Origin: Actinoplanes cyaneus | GTDB lineage: Bacteria > Actinomycetota > Actinomycetes > Mycobacteriales > Micromonosporaceae | NCBI RefSeq assembly: GCF_016862095.1 | Contig: NZ_BOMH01000039.1 | Span: forward strand, 124,001-188,000 | Length of the DNA stretch: 64,000 nucleotides | Direction of reading: 5' to 3' | Shown here: positions 1 through 7,876 of the stretch, in pieces | How positions within the stretch are numbered: position 1 is the first letter of the stretch | Layout: each line of letters begins with the position of its first letter | The notes under the pieces: generated by a model | The model's input: the letters and a program-made list of their open reading frames with translations, nothing else | What the model was told of the DNA's origin: nothing | The model's database searches: none | Program-made: the position numbers and the translations under genes

Positions 1-2
1 TG

Positions 3-146
3 ATCGACGGCGAGGCGACCGTCAAGAGCTACCGGCAGCGCGACGGGCACGTCTGGCTGATGCCGGCCAACCCGGCGTTCGACCCCATCCCCGGCGACGA
101 CGCCACCATCATGGGCAAGGTGGTCGCGGTCCTGCGCCGCGTCTGA
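3..146 (+). CDS. lexA: LexA repressor, C-terminal 47 residues (5' end outside window)
   Basis: This is the end of the SOS repressor, including the S24 autoprotease fold. The visible part contains the stretch GEATVKSY, whose Lys is the catalytic lysine of the Ser-Lys dyad, and ends in the family-typical GKVVAVLRRV. The serine and the winged-helix DNA-binding domain lie upstream of the window. LexA would repress recA at about 27 kb, where a matching operator is visible. The gene converges on the next gene, separated by about 490 bases of repeats and hairpins. Identification is from the C-terminal sequence only, but that sequence is distinctive. Confidence 0.9.
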   Translation: MDGEATVKSYRQRDGHVWLMPANPAFDPIPGDDATIMGKVVAVLRRV

Positions 147-212
147 CCCCCATCTGCCCGTACGAGTCGGGCACGCGCCCGTCTTCACGCGCCGCGGCGC
201 GGCTGTCCCTCC

Positions 213-336
213 GGGGCCGGCCCGCGCCGCCGGCGTCGGTGGTCCCTCACCGCGCGCGCCACCCCAGGTCCGGCCCGCGCCGCCGGCGTCGGTAGTCCTT
301 CACCGCGCGAGCCACCCCAGGTCCGGCCCGCGCCGC
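213..336. repeat. 53-bp tandem repeat, about 2.3 copies
   Basis: Copies run at 213-266 and 267-319, with a partial third at 320-336. The core CCCGCGCCGCCGGCGTCGGT begins at 221 and again at 274, and its first bases recur at 327, giving a period of exactly 53. The two full copies differ at only a few bases. Confidence 0.85.
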
Positions 337-386
337 GTATCCCTGGCCGGCTGTCGTGCTGGTGATCCCGCCCGCACCAGACCCCC

Positions 387-439
387 GGCTGGGATTCTTG
401 GTCGTAATGCCGGCCCCATAACAACCGTCAGAGCCAGCC
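387..439. repeat. Dispersed GGCTGG/CCAGCC hairpin, copy A
   Basis: This is an imperfect inverted repeat: GGCTGG at the left end, CCAGCC at the right, and GTCGTAATG against CATAACAAC inside. It shares this plan with better-preserved copies near 21.7, 40.6, 48.3 and 59.0 kb. Here the stem is degenerate. Confidence 0.5.
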
Positions 440-475
440 GCCGCGCCGCCGCCGCGCCCACCAGCCCAGCCAACG

Positions 476-534
476 CCCGGCTGGCGCCCACGGTCGTGAT
501 CACGGCCCCGGAACAACCACCAGAACCAGCCGGG
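476..534. repeat. Dispersed GGCTGG/CCAGCC hairpin, copy B
   Basis: Outer arms CCCGGCTGG and CCAGCCGGG are perfect complements, and the GGTCGTGATCACG core resembles the GGTCGTTATG core of other family members. The inner stem is imperfect. It lies 40 bases after copy A in the same gap. Confidence 0.5.
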
Positions 535-587
535 CCGCCGACGCCGCGGCACCAGGCCGACCCACGCACGGCTGGGGCCGGATGCGA

Positions 588-618
588 GAAGGCCGGCACC
601 CAGTGGGCACCGGCCTTC
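588..618 (-). terminator. Terminator-like hairpin after the membrane-anchored protein gene
   Basis: GAAGGCCGG (588-596) pairs with CCGGCCTTC (610-618). The hairpin lies 17 bases beyond the minus-strand stop at 635. There is no strong T tract, as is usual in high-GC actinobacteria. Confidence 0.6.
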
Positions 619-634
619 CGTTCAGTTCAGACGA

Positions 635-2524
635 TCAGCGACGGTCGAAGCCGTTGTCGCCACGCCCCTGGGGCGGACGTCCACCCCCGTAGTTCCCGCC
701 GCCCTGCCGGGGCTGCCCACCACCCTGAGGCGGACGCGGCTGGCCGCCGTAAACCCCGCCGCCGCCACCACGTCCGGGTTGCTGACCTCCGCCCGGGCCA
801 CGCTGCGGCTGCTGGGGACCACGCTGCGGCTGCTGCGGATTGCGCGGGGCCTGAGGATTGCGTGGCTGCTGCGGGTTGCGCGGCTGCTGCTGCGGGCTGC
901 GCGGGGGCTGCGGACCACGGGCGGGCTGCGGGCCACGCGGAGGCTGCTGCTGCGGGGCACCGCGCTGCGGCTGCGGGCGCGGAGGCTGGGCCTGCGGCCT
1001 GGGCTGCGGGTTCTGCTGCGGGCCGCCGGGGCTTCGCTGCGGACCGCGAGGCGGCTGACCGCCGGAGCCACCGGGGCCACCGGGCTTACCCGAACCGCCT
1101 GGCTTACCGGGACCACCAGGCTTACCGGGACCACCAGGGACGCCGGGACCACCGGCAGGCCGCCCGTACTGTCCGCCACCGGGCTTGCCGGGACCGCCGG
1201 GCTTACCGGGAACGCCGGAACCGCCGGGACCGGCGGGCTTGCCACCGGGACCGCCGCCGTAGACGCCGGGCCGCGGCTGCCCACCGCTGTTCGCGGCGCC
1301 GTACACCGGGCCCTTGCCGCCGCCGTTGTAGGCCGCACCGCTGCCCACGCCGATCAGCTCGGTCTCCGGGTTCTCCTTGTCGATGCCACCGCTGGGCGCC
1401 TCGTCCACCGGGAGGCCGGCCGGGTTCCGCTTACGGAACCGGACGATGCCGAAGACGCCGACCGCGACGAGCAGGAGGCCGATGACGCCGACCCCGCCGA
1501 CGAGCTTCGTGATGTCGCCGATGCTGAGGTTCGAATACCACGAGTCGGACGCGGCCGCGCCGTTCGCCTGGTTCTTGGAGACGACGGCGACTTCGGTGGC
1601 CGGCACGTACTGCTGGATCCAGTTCTCGGCGGTGCGCTCACCGTTCATGTCCGACACGGTGTAGAACGTCTTGCCGTCCACGCTGTAGGAGATCGCCTCA
1701 CCGAACTGCTCGTTCGGCAGGCCCGTGGTGCGCGGCTTGCTCTTCAGCGCGGCCACCACGTCACCGTTCGGCACGTCCCACTCGGAGGCGTCGGTGTACG
1801 TCCGCAGCACGACCTTCTTGCCGCCGGGCGCGACCGACCCACCGGTGATCACCCGGTTGAAGATCTTGGCGAAGGCGTTGCTGGTGGTCTCGGTGGCCGG
1901 CAGCGCCAGCTCGCCGACCCGCTTGAGCGGGACGGCCGCGTCACCGTTCTTCACCGCGGCGGCAGGCTTGTAGATGTAGGCGTTGCCGAGCTCCTTGGTC
2001 ACGATGATCGGCGTGCCGTCACCGTCGAGCAGGAGCGCCTCGGCGTCGTGCAGATCCCCCGACGGATAGGTGAACCGGTGCAGGGTAGCGTCCTTGTTAC
2101 CGGCGAGCGGCATGCTCCAGAGCACGACGGACGTCCGGACGTCGCCGCCCTTGAGCACCTCGTTGTCGCCGGTGTCGGCGATCCACAGGGTCTGCTGGTC
2201 GGCCGAGAGCACCATGTCCTCGGTGTCGCGCGGCGCGCTCGCGAAGTTCCGGGTGCTCTTGACGTTGCACTTGTTGTCGAGGATGAAGATCTTCTTCTTG
2301 GCGTCCGACGTGCTGCTGTCGTCGATCACGATGAAGCCGGACTTGGTGGCGACCAGGCCGGAGAGCTCGTCGAGCCTCTCATCCTTGATCTGACAGATCT
2401 TCTTACCGGGCGTCGCCTTCGCGCTCACCGTCGCCGTCGGCGTCGGGTCAGCGGCAGACGCGCCGGTGCCACCAATCGCCACCAGGCCCACACCCAGCAC
2501 GATTGAGAACACGAGACGCCGCAT
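635..2524 (-). CDS. Secreted, membrane-anchored protein with a Pro/Gly/Gln-rich cytoplasmic tail
   Basis: I do not recognise a named family. The 629-residue product starts with a signal peptide (1-24, cleavage after ASA). An extracellular domain of about 310 residues follows, with spaced D-T-E-D, IADTGDN and DAEALLLDGDG motifs that suggest a beta-propeller. One membrane helix lies at about 339-362, followed by RFRKRN, which places the C-terminus inside. The last 265 residues are low-complexity: GGPGKPGG-type repeats, then Q/P/R-rich PRNPQQ and PQRGPQQ repeats. An in-frame GTG at 2530 and ATG at 2554 are alternative starts; none has a clear ribosome site. It sits alone between lexA (convergent) and hflX (same strand). 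Function is unknown; a sensor or cell-surface anchor is possible. Confidence 0.75.
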   Translation of the reverse strand: MRRLVFSIVLGVGLVAIGGTGASAADPTPTATVSAKATPGKKICQIKDERLDELSGLVATKSGFIVIDDSSTSDAKKKIFILDNKCNVKSTRNFASAPRDTEDMVLSADQQTLWIADTGDNEVLKGGDVRTSVVLWSMPLAGNKDATLHRFTYPSGDLHDAEALLLDGDGTPIIVTKELGNAYIYKPAAAVKNGDAAVPLKRVGELALPATETTSNAFAKIFNRVITGGSVAPGGKKVVLRTYTDASEWDVPNGDVVAALKSKPRTTGLPNEQFGEAISYSVDGKTFYTVSDMNGERTAENWIQQYVPATEVAVVSKNQANGAAASDSWYSNLSIGDITKLVGGVGVIGLLLVAVGVFGIVRFRKRNPAGLPVDEAPSGGIDKENPETELIGVGSGAAYNGGGKGPVYGAANSGGQPRPGVYGGGPGGKPAGPGGSGVPGKPGGPGKPGGGQYGRPAGGPGVPGGPGKPGGPGKPGGSGKPGGPGGSGGQPPRGPQRSPGGPQQNPQPRPQAQPPRPQPQRGAPQQQPPRGPQPARGPQPPRSPQQQPRNPQQPRNPQAPRNPQQPQRGPQQPQRGPGGGQQPGRGGGGGVYGGQPRPPQGGGQPRQGGGNYGGGRPPQGRGDNGFDRR

Positions 2525-2627
2525 CCGCACAGTGTCGCATGCGGCGTCACCCATCGGTGTAACGCGTGGATCAACCCTGGTCAAAGGTGACCGGGTGTCG
2601 CTTTTCGCATCCTGCCACAGGTAACTC

Positions 2628-4040
2628 TCAGCAACGGAACTGCTCCAGATCGGCCGCGAGTCGTTCATCGACCCGGACCTGCAACTCCGTGCCGTCGTCG
2701 AGATGACGGGACTGCAGCACCTGACCGGTCCGGTGCACGCGGGCCACCAGATCGGCACGTGAGTAAGGCAACAGGACCCGCAGGTCCACCGCCGGCCGTG
2801 GAAGCCGTTCCGCGATGGCCGCGCGCAGCTCCTGGATGCCCGAGCCGCTGCGCGCCGAGACGAACACGGCGTCCGGCCAGGCACGCTTGAGACGCAGAAC
2901 CGTCTCCTCGTCCGCCGCGTCCATCTTGTTGATGACGAGCAGCTCGGGGACCCGGTCAGCCTCGACCTCGCTGAGCACCTCGCGGACCGCGCTGACCTGA
3001 CCCTCCGGGTCCGGGTGCGAGCCGTCCACGACGTGCACCACCAGGTCGGCCTCGGCCACCTCCTCGAGCGTCGAGCGGAACGCCTCGACGATCTGGTGCG
3101 GCAGGTGCCGGACGAACCCGACGGTGTCGGAGAGCGTGTAGACCCGGCCGTCCTCCGCGGACGTGCGCCGGGTCGTCGGGTCGAGGGTGGCGAACAGCGC
3201 GTTCTCCACCAGGACACCGGCCTCGGTCAGACGGTTGAGCAGGCTGGACTTGCCGGCGTTGGTGTAACCCGCGATCGCCACGGCGGGCGTGCCGCTGGCC
3301 TGGCGACGGGAGCGCTTGGTCTCCCGTACCGTCCGCATGGCCTTGATCTCGCGGCGCAGCTTCGCGATGCGCTGATTGATCCGCCGCCGGTCCGTCTCCA
3401 GCTTGGTCTCACCGGGGCCACGTGTGCCCACCCCGCCGCCGCCGGAACCACCGCCGGCGCCACCGCCCTGCCGGGACAGCGACTCACCCCAGCCGCGAAG
3501 TCGCGGCAGAAGGTACTGCAACTGGGCCAGCTCGACCTGAGCCTTACCCTCTTTGCTCTTCGCGTGCTGGGCGAAGATGTCCAGGATCAGCGCGGTCCGG
3601 TCGACCACCTTCACCTTGACCTGCTGCTCCAGGTTGCGCAGCTGGGACGGGGAGAGCTCGCCGTCGCAGATGACGGTGTCGGCGCCGCTGGCGATGACGG
3701 CGTCACGCAGCTCGTCGACCTTGCCCCGCCCGATGAACGTCGCCGCGTCCGGCTGCCGGCGCCGCTGGATCAGGCCTTCCAGGACCTGGGACCCGGCGGT
3801 CTCGGCGAGGGCGGCCAGCTCGGTCAGCGAGTTGTCCGCATCCTCCGCGCTGCCCTCGGTCCAGACACCGACAAGCACGACTCGTTCCAGTCGCAGCTGC
3901 CGGTACTCGACCTCGGTGATGTCGGTGAGCTCGGTGGAGAGACCGGCCACCCGCCTGAGCGAGTGCCGCTCCTCGAGCTCGAGATCGCCGGTCGTCAGAT
4001 CCGGCTCGTCAAGGACGGGTGTCTGGTACGTGTTTCGCAA
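2628..4040 (-). CDS. hflX: GTPase HflX, ribosome-associated
   Basis: The 470-residue protein is an HflX-family GTPase, which binds the 50S subunit and in other bacteria splits stalled ribosomes. The N-terminal HflX domain covers about 40-230 and ends in a Gly-rich loop and GTRGPGETKLE. The G domain has GYTNAGKS (about 260-267), DTVGF (about 305) and NKMD (about 368). The start is an unusual TTG at 4038-4040, supported by a strong AGGAGG (positions 4047-4052) six bases upstream. It diverges from the malic enzyme gene, with 151 bases between them. Length and motifs are complete. Confidence 0.95.
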   Translation of the reverse strand: MRNTYQTPVLDEPDLTTGDLELEERHSLRRVAGLSTELTDITEVEYRQLRLERVVLVGVWTEGSAEDADNSLTELAALAETAGSQVLEGLIQRRRQPDAATFIGRGKVDELRDAVIASGADTVICDGELSPSQLRNLEQQVKVKVVDRTALILDIFAQHAKSKEGKAQVELAQLQYLLPRLRGWGESLSRQGGGAGGGSGGGGVGTRGPGETKLETDRRRINQRIAKLRREIKAMRTVRETKRSRRQASGTPAVAIAGYTNAGKSSLLNRLTEAGVLVENALFATLDPTTRRTSAEDGRVYTLSDTVGFVRHLPHQIVEAFRSTLEEVAEADLVVHVVDGSHPDPEGQVSAVREVLSEVEADRVPELLVINKMDAADEETVLRLKRAWPDAVFVSARSGSGIQELRAAIAERLPRPAVDLRVLLPYSRADLVARVHRTGQVLQSRHLDDGTELQVRVDERLAADLEQFRC

Positions 4041-4191
4041 AAGTGACCTCCTACGCCCGATCGTGGCACGTCACGAGAGCGGGCGCATCTACATATCCCC
4101 GGCTAACTCACTAGTAACCACCGCCGGGCGATCGATCATTCCGAGCGAGCGACAATTCCTTTGCTCACCCACCAACGTCGGAGGGAACACC

Positions 4192-5652
4192 GTGGTGACC
4201 ACCCGCCTGCCGAGCGCAGGATTCTCGATCACGATCCGCATCGCCGTTACCGCGGACGCGTCGTCCATCGGCCGCCTCACCACCTGTGTCGGCGAGGCCG
4301 GAGCGATCGTGACGGCACTGGACGTGGTGGACTCCGACCCCACCCACGTGCTCGTCGACCTCACCTGTGACACCGCGGACTCGGCGCACGCCGACCAGGT
4401 CGTCAAGCAGCTCGAGGACCAGGACGGCGTGGATGTGCGCAAGGTCTCCGACCGCACGTTCCTGCTGCACCTGGGCGGCAAGATCGAGGTCAGCTCGAAG
4501 GTCGCTCTGCGGAACCGCGACGAGCTCTCCCGGGCGTACACCCCCGGCGTCGCCCGGGTCTGCATGGCGATCGCGGAGAACCCGGCGGACGCCCGCCGGC
4601 TGACCATCAAGCGCAACACCGTGGCCGTGGTCAGCGACGGCTCGGCCGTGCTCGGCCTGGGCAACATCGGCCCGGCCGCGGCGATGCCGGTGATGGAGGG
4701 CAAGGCCGCGCTGTTCAAGCGGTTCGGCGGCGTCGACGCCTGGCCGGTCGTCCTGGACACCCAGGACACCGACGAGATCGTCCGGATCGTCAAGGCGATC
4801 GCCCCGGCCTACGGCGGCATCAACCTGGAGGACATCGCGGCCCCGCGGTGCTTCGAGATCGAGGCGCGGCTCAAGGAGCAGCTCGACATCCCGGTCTTCC
4901 ACGACGACCAGCACGGCACCGCGATCTGCGTGCTGGCCGCGCTGACCAACGCGCTGCGCGTGGTCGGCAAGCGGATGCAGGACGTCAAGGTCGTCGTCTC
5001 CGGCGCGGGCGCGGCCGGCACCGCGATCATGAAGCTGCTGATGCGTCAGGGAGTGGGCGACATCATCGCCTACGACCGGAAGGGCGCCCTGCACCGCGGC
5101 ATGCCCGACCTGAACGAGTCGATGCAGTGGCTGGCCGAGCACACCAACAAGGCGAACTACTCGGGTGACCTGCCCGGCGCGATCGCCGGCGCCGACGTCT
5201 TCATCGGCGTCTCCGCCCCGAACCTGCTCACCGGTGACGACATCGCCAAGATGGCCGACAAGTCGATCGTCTTCGCGATGGCCAACCCGGACCCGGAGGT
5301 CGACCCCCGCGAGGCCCGCAAGCACGCCGCGGTCGTCGCCACCGGCCGCTCCGACCAGCCCAACCAAATCAACAACGTGCTGGCCTTCCCCGGCGTGTTC
5401 CGCGGCCTGCTGGACGCCGCCGCCGTGGAGTTCACCGAGGAGATGGCGCTGGCCGCGGCCCGTGCGATCGCCGATGTCGTCGGTGAGGACAAGCTCAACC
5501 CCACGGTGATCATCCCCAGCGTGTTCGACCCGCGGGTGACCCCGGCGGTCGCGGCGGCGATCCGGGCGGTCGTCCGCGGCGTCCCGGCGCCGGCGAACCC
5601 GGCCGCGGTTCCGGAGTCCGAGCTCGACCACGCCCCCGAGGGGATTTTCTGA
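4192..5652 (+). CDS. NAD(P)-dependent malic enzyme with N-terminal ACT domain
   Basis: It catalyses oxidative decarboxylation of malate to pyruvate. The 486 residues carry an ACT-type regulatory domain at about 10-85, suggesting allosteric control by a small ligand. The malic N domain follows (SRAYTPGVA with the catalytic Tyr near 115, MEGKAALFK with the catalytic Lys near 170, HDDQHGTA near 236). The Rossmann domain has GAGAAG at about 271. The GTG at 4192 has GGAGGG six bases upstream; a second GTG at 4195 is equally in frame. It is the short bacterial type, without a phosphotransacetylase extension. NAD versus NADP preference cannot be read safely. A hairpin terminator follows the stop. 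Confidence 0.93.
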   Translation: MVTTRLPSAGFSITIRIAVTADASSIGRLTTCVGEAGAIVTALDVVDSDPTHVLVDLTCDTADSAHADQVVKQLEDQDGVDVRKVSDRTFLLHLGGKIEVSSKVALRNRDELSRAYTPGVARVCMAIAENPADARRLTIKRNTVAVVSDGSAVLGLGNIGPAAAMPVMEGKAALFKRFGGVDAWPVVLDTQDTDEIVRIVKAIAPAYGGINLEDIAAPRCFEIEARLKEQLDIPVFHDDQHGTAICVLAALTNALRVVGKRMQDVKVVVSGAGAAGTAIMKLLMRQGVGDIIAYDRKGALHRGMPDLNESMQWLAEHTNKANYSGDLPGAIAGADVFIGVSAPNLLTGDDIAKMADKSIVFAMANPDPEVDPREARKHAAVVATGRSDQPNQINNVLAFPGVFRGLLDAAAVEFTEEMALAAARAIADVVGEDKLNPTVIIPSVFDPRVTPAVAAAIRAVVRGVPAPANPAAVPESELDHAPEGIF

Positions 5653-5664
5653 CCCACCGCGAAC

Positions 5665-5706
5665 GAGGGGACCTGAAGATCAAGGTCCAGATCTTCATGT
5701 CCCCTC
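5665..5706 (+). terminator. Hairpin terminator of the malic enzyme gene
   Basis: GAGGGGACCTGAAGATC (5665-5681) pairs with GATCTTCATGTCCCCTC (5690-5706). The 17-bp stem has one mismatch and an 8-base loop. It starts 12 bases after the stop, and its inner part is also the first segment of the dispersed element. Confidence 0.75.
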
Positions 5707-5814
5707 TTCGCTGTGGTCCGGATCGTCGCTCCCGCGGGGACCCTTGCGGGCTTCGCAGGGCCGTGGCCGGCCCAGAACGCGAAACCCTCCAGGGCGATCT
5801 CCGCGGATGGGCAC
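5672..5814 (+). repeat. Dispersed 145-bp post-stop element, copy 1
   Basis: It reads hairpin, then CTCCCGCGGGGACCCTTG, then GGCCCAGAACGCG, then AGGGCGATCTCC and GGGCAC. The same series occurs on the opposite strand at 48381-48519 and 59128-59274 with long runs of identity. In all three cases the hairpin end faces the stop codon of the gene just upstream. Confidence 0.9.
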
Positions 5815-5928
5815 GGTCAGGGCAGAACCCCCGGCCACGGCTTCCGCTCGCGGCGCAGTCCCGTCCGCCGGAGCCCGCGACCGATCCGGTGGTCCCGGCG
5901 GCAGCGCGCCCCCGCTCCCGGTGCGGTG

Positions 5929-6789
5929 TCAGAGGGCGAGGGCGGCGACGTCGACCTCGCCGGAGGCGACCAGCACGGCCGGGCCGGCCAGCCACCAGGC
6001 GCCCTCGTCGTCGCAGGTGATCACGAGGCGGCCACCGAGCACGTCGACCGCGACGGAACCGCTGGTCAGACCCGCCTCGCGGAGGGCGACGGCGCCGACC
6101 GCCAGCGCGCCGGTGCCGCAGGACATCGTCTCGCCGGAGCCCCGTTCGTGGACCCGCATCGTCACGTGCCGGTCGCGCCCCTCCAGGTCGCCGGCGGGCT
6201 CGACGAACTCGACGTTCACCCCGGCGCCGAACAGCGCCTTGTCGACCACGGGGGCGGTGGTCAGGTCGAGGCCGCCCAGGGCGACACCGTCGTGCAGGCC
6301 GCAGACCAGGTGCGGGTTGCCGCAGTCGACGGCGATGCCGGGGACGGTCAGCGCGCCCACGGTCGCGGTGCTCGCGGCGTACACCCGGGGGGTCGTCATC
6401 CGTACCGAGATGATGTCGCCCTGGACCACCGCGTGCATGATCCCGGCGCGGGTCGCCACCGGCAGGCCCGCCGGGCCGGGCGTGGCCAGGCCGTTCTCCA
6501 CCAGGTAGCGGGCGAAGACGCGCACCCCGTTGCCGCACATCTCGGCGATCGAGCCGTCACTGTTCCAGTAGTCCATGAACCACTCGGCGTCCGCGGCGAG
6601 CTCGACCGACGAGGGGTGCTTGGCCGCGCGCACCACCCGCAGCACGCCGTCACCGCCGATGCCACGCCGCCGGTCGCAGAGCGCGGCGACCAGCGCCGGC
6701 GTCAGCTCCAGCTCGCCGTCCGGGTCGGGGAGGATGACGAAGTCGTTCGAGGTGCCGTGGCCCTTGGTGTAAAACACGCGGTCCATCAT
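5929..6789 (-). CDS. dapF: Diaminopimelate epimerase
   Basis: It converts LL- to meso-diaminopimelate, the last step before lysine and a peptidoglycan building block. The 286 residues contain both catalytic cysteines: MCGNGVR (Cys near 84) and SCGTGA (Cys near 222). The N-terminal FYTKGHGTSNDFV and GGDG motifs are also typical. The start ATG overlaps the miaA stop by four bases (ATGA), so the two are probably translationally coupled. An adjacent second ATG at 6786 is possible. Length is normal for the family. Confidence 0.97.
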   Translation of the reverse strand: MMDRVFYTKGHGTSNDFVILPDPDGELELTPALVAALCDRRRGIGGDGVLRVVRAAKHPSSVELAADAEWFMDYWNSDGSIAEMCGNGVRVFARYLVENGLATPGPAGLPVATRAGIMHAVVQGDIISVRMTTPRVYAASTATVGALTVPGIAVDCGNPHLVCGLHDGVALGGLDLTTAPVVDKALFGAGVNVEFVEPAGDLEGRDRHVTMRVHERGSGETMSCGTGALAVGAVALREAGLTSGSVAVDVLGGRLVITCDDEGAWWLAGPAVLVASGEVDVAALAL

Positions 6790-7697
6790 CGCGCAAGAGC
6801 CAGGGCGTCGGCCACGAGCGTCGGGGCCGCGCCGTCCAGCCAGGTGATGTGCGGGTCGCGGCGGAACCAGGAACGCTGCCGCCGGACGAATCGCCGGGTG
6901 CCGCGGACCGTGTCCTCCTTCGCCTGCGCCTCGGTCAGCTCACCGTCGATCTCGGCGAGCGCCTGCTGGTAGCCGAGCGCGCGGGACGCCGTCCGCCCGT
7001 CCCGGATGCCGACCTTGTCCAGGGCGCGCACCTCGTCGAGCAGGCCGGCCGCCCACATCAGGTCGACCCGCTGCGCGATCCGCTCGTCGAGCTCGGCCGC
7101 GTCCCGGTCGACGCCGAGCTGCACCGACGCGTAGTGCGGCCTGGGCTCGGGCAGCGCCGCGGTGAACGGCTTGCCGGTCAGCTCGATCACTTCGAGGGCG
7201 CGGACGATCCGGCGGCCGTTCGACGGCAGGATCTTCGCGGCGGCGGCCGGGTCGCGCTCGCTCAGCCGGGCGAACAGCGGCGCCGGGCCGGTCTCGGCGA
7301 GCTCCGCCTCCAGCCGCGCCCTGATCAGCGGATCGGTGCCGGGGAACTCGAACTCCTCCAGGACCGCCCGCACGTACAGTCCCGATCCGCCGACCAGGAG
7401 GGGCACCTTCCCCCGTACGAGGATGTCGTCGATCGCCGCCCGGGCCAGCGCCTGATACTCGGCGACCGCCGCGGTGACCGAGACGTCCCAGATGTCCAGC
7501 AGATGGTGGGGCACGCCCGCGCGCTCGGCCACTGTCAGCTTCGCGGTGCCGATGTCCATCCCGCGGTAGAGCTGCATCGAGTCGGCGTTGACCACCTCAC
7601 CACCCAGTTCCTGGGCGAGGGCGATGCTCAGCGCGGACTTTCCGGCCGCGGTCGGGCCGACGACGGTGACCACGCGGGGACTGGGACTCGACGGCAC
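6786..7697 (-). CDS. miaA: tRNA dimethylallyltransferase
   Basis: It adds the dimethylallyl group to A37 of tRNAs reading U-initial codons; MiaB at 13570 then methylthiolates that base. The 303 residues begin PSSPSPRVVTVV, followed by the P-loop GPTAAGKS (14-21), the NADSMQLYRGMDIGTAK motif and VGGSGLYVRA. I choose the GTG at 7697 because TACGGT lies exactly six bases upstream (7704-7709), the leaderless arrangement seen at many genes here. An in-frame TTG at 7715 lacks any ribosome site. The gene is coupled to dapF downstream. Confidence 0.93.
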   Translation of the reverse strand: MPSSPSPRVVTVVGPTAAGKSALSIALAQELGGEVVNADSMQLYRGMDIGTAKLTVAERAGVPHHLLDIWDVSVTAAVAEYQALARAAIDDILVRGKVPLLVGGSGLYVRAVLEEFEFPGTDPLIRARLEAELAETGPAPLFARLSERDPAAAAKILPSNGRRIVRALEVIELTGKPFTAALPEPRPHYASVQLGVDRDAAELDERIAQRVDLMWAAGLLDEVRALDKVGIRDGRTASRALGYQQALAEIDGELTEAQAKEDTVRGTRRFVRRQRSWFRRDPHITWLDGAAPTLVADALALAR

Positions 7698-7703
7698 AAA
7701 GCA

Positions 7704-7709
7704 ACCGTA
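7704..7709 (-). promoter_or_regulatory. -10 box of a leaderless miaA promoter
   Basis: TACGGT on the minus strand is followed by six bases and then GTG, so the transcript should start at or next to the start codon. This supports the shorter MiaA start. Confidence 0.55.
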
Positions 7710-7876
7710 GGACAAGGTTGTGTCACGGTCGTCGGTGGGAGCTTTCCCCTAACCGGGTTGGACCTGTGACAATGCGCGAGAAAGAATGCCACTGAGAAGG
7801 TTGGCATTCCACTGCGCTGTGGCGGTGGCCGGGGACCGGAGTGGTCCGGCGGCGCCGGGAGAACGAGGATGAGCTC

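Larger units (their letters stand above)
147..634. other. Gene-free convergent gap after lexA, full of repeats
   Basis: I see no credible gene in this 488-base gap; open frames here are by-products of high GC. It contains a 53-bp tandem repeat, two copies of a dispersed hairpin family and a terminator-like hairpin, each listed separately. Confidence 0.8.
5653..5928. other. Convergent gap between malic enzyme and dapF
   Basis: No gene is visible. It holds the terminator hairpin and copy 1 of the dispersed 145-bp element; the remaining 114 bases before dapF's stop show nothing recognisable. Confidence 0.75.

Noticed and set aside
496..1485. Long plus-strand open frame of 329 codons over the repeat region and the low-complexity tail gene
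   Set aside because: It is the shadow of the minus-strand Pro/Gly/Gln-rich coding region. Its protein is Arg/Ala repeats with no family features.
635..3217. Extending the membrane-anchored protein upstream to 860 residues
   Set aside because: The extra N-terminus overlaps hflX on the same strand in another frame and is Arg/Ser/Thr-rich noise. A clear signal peptide begins at 2524.
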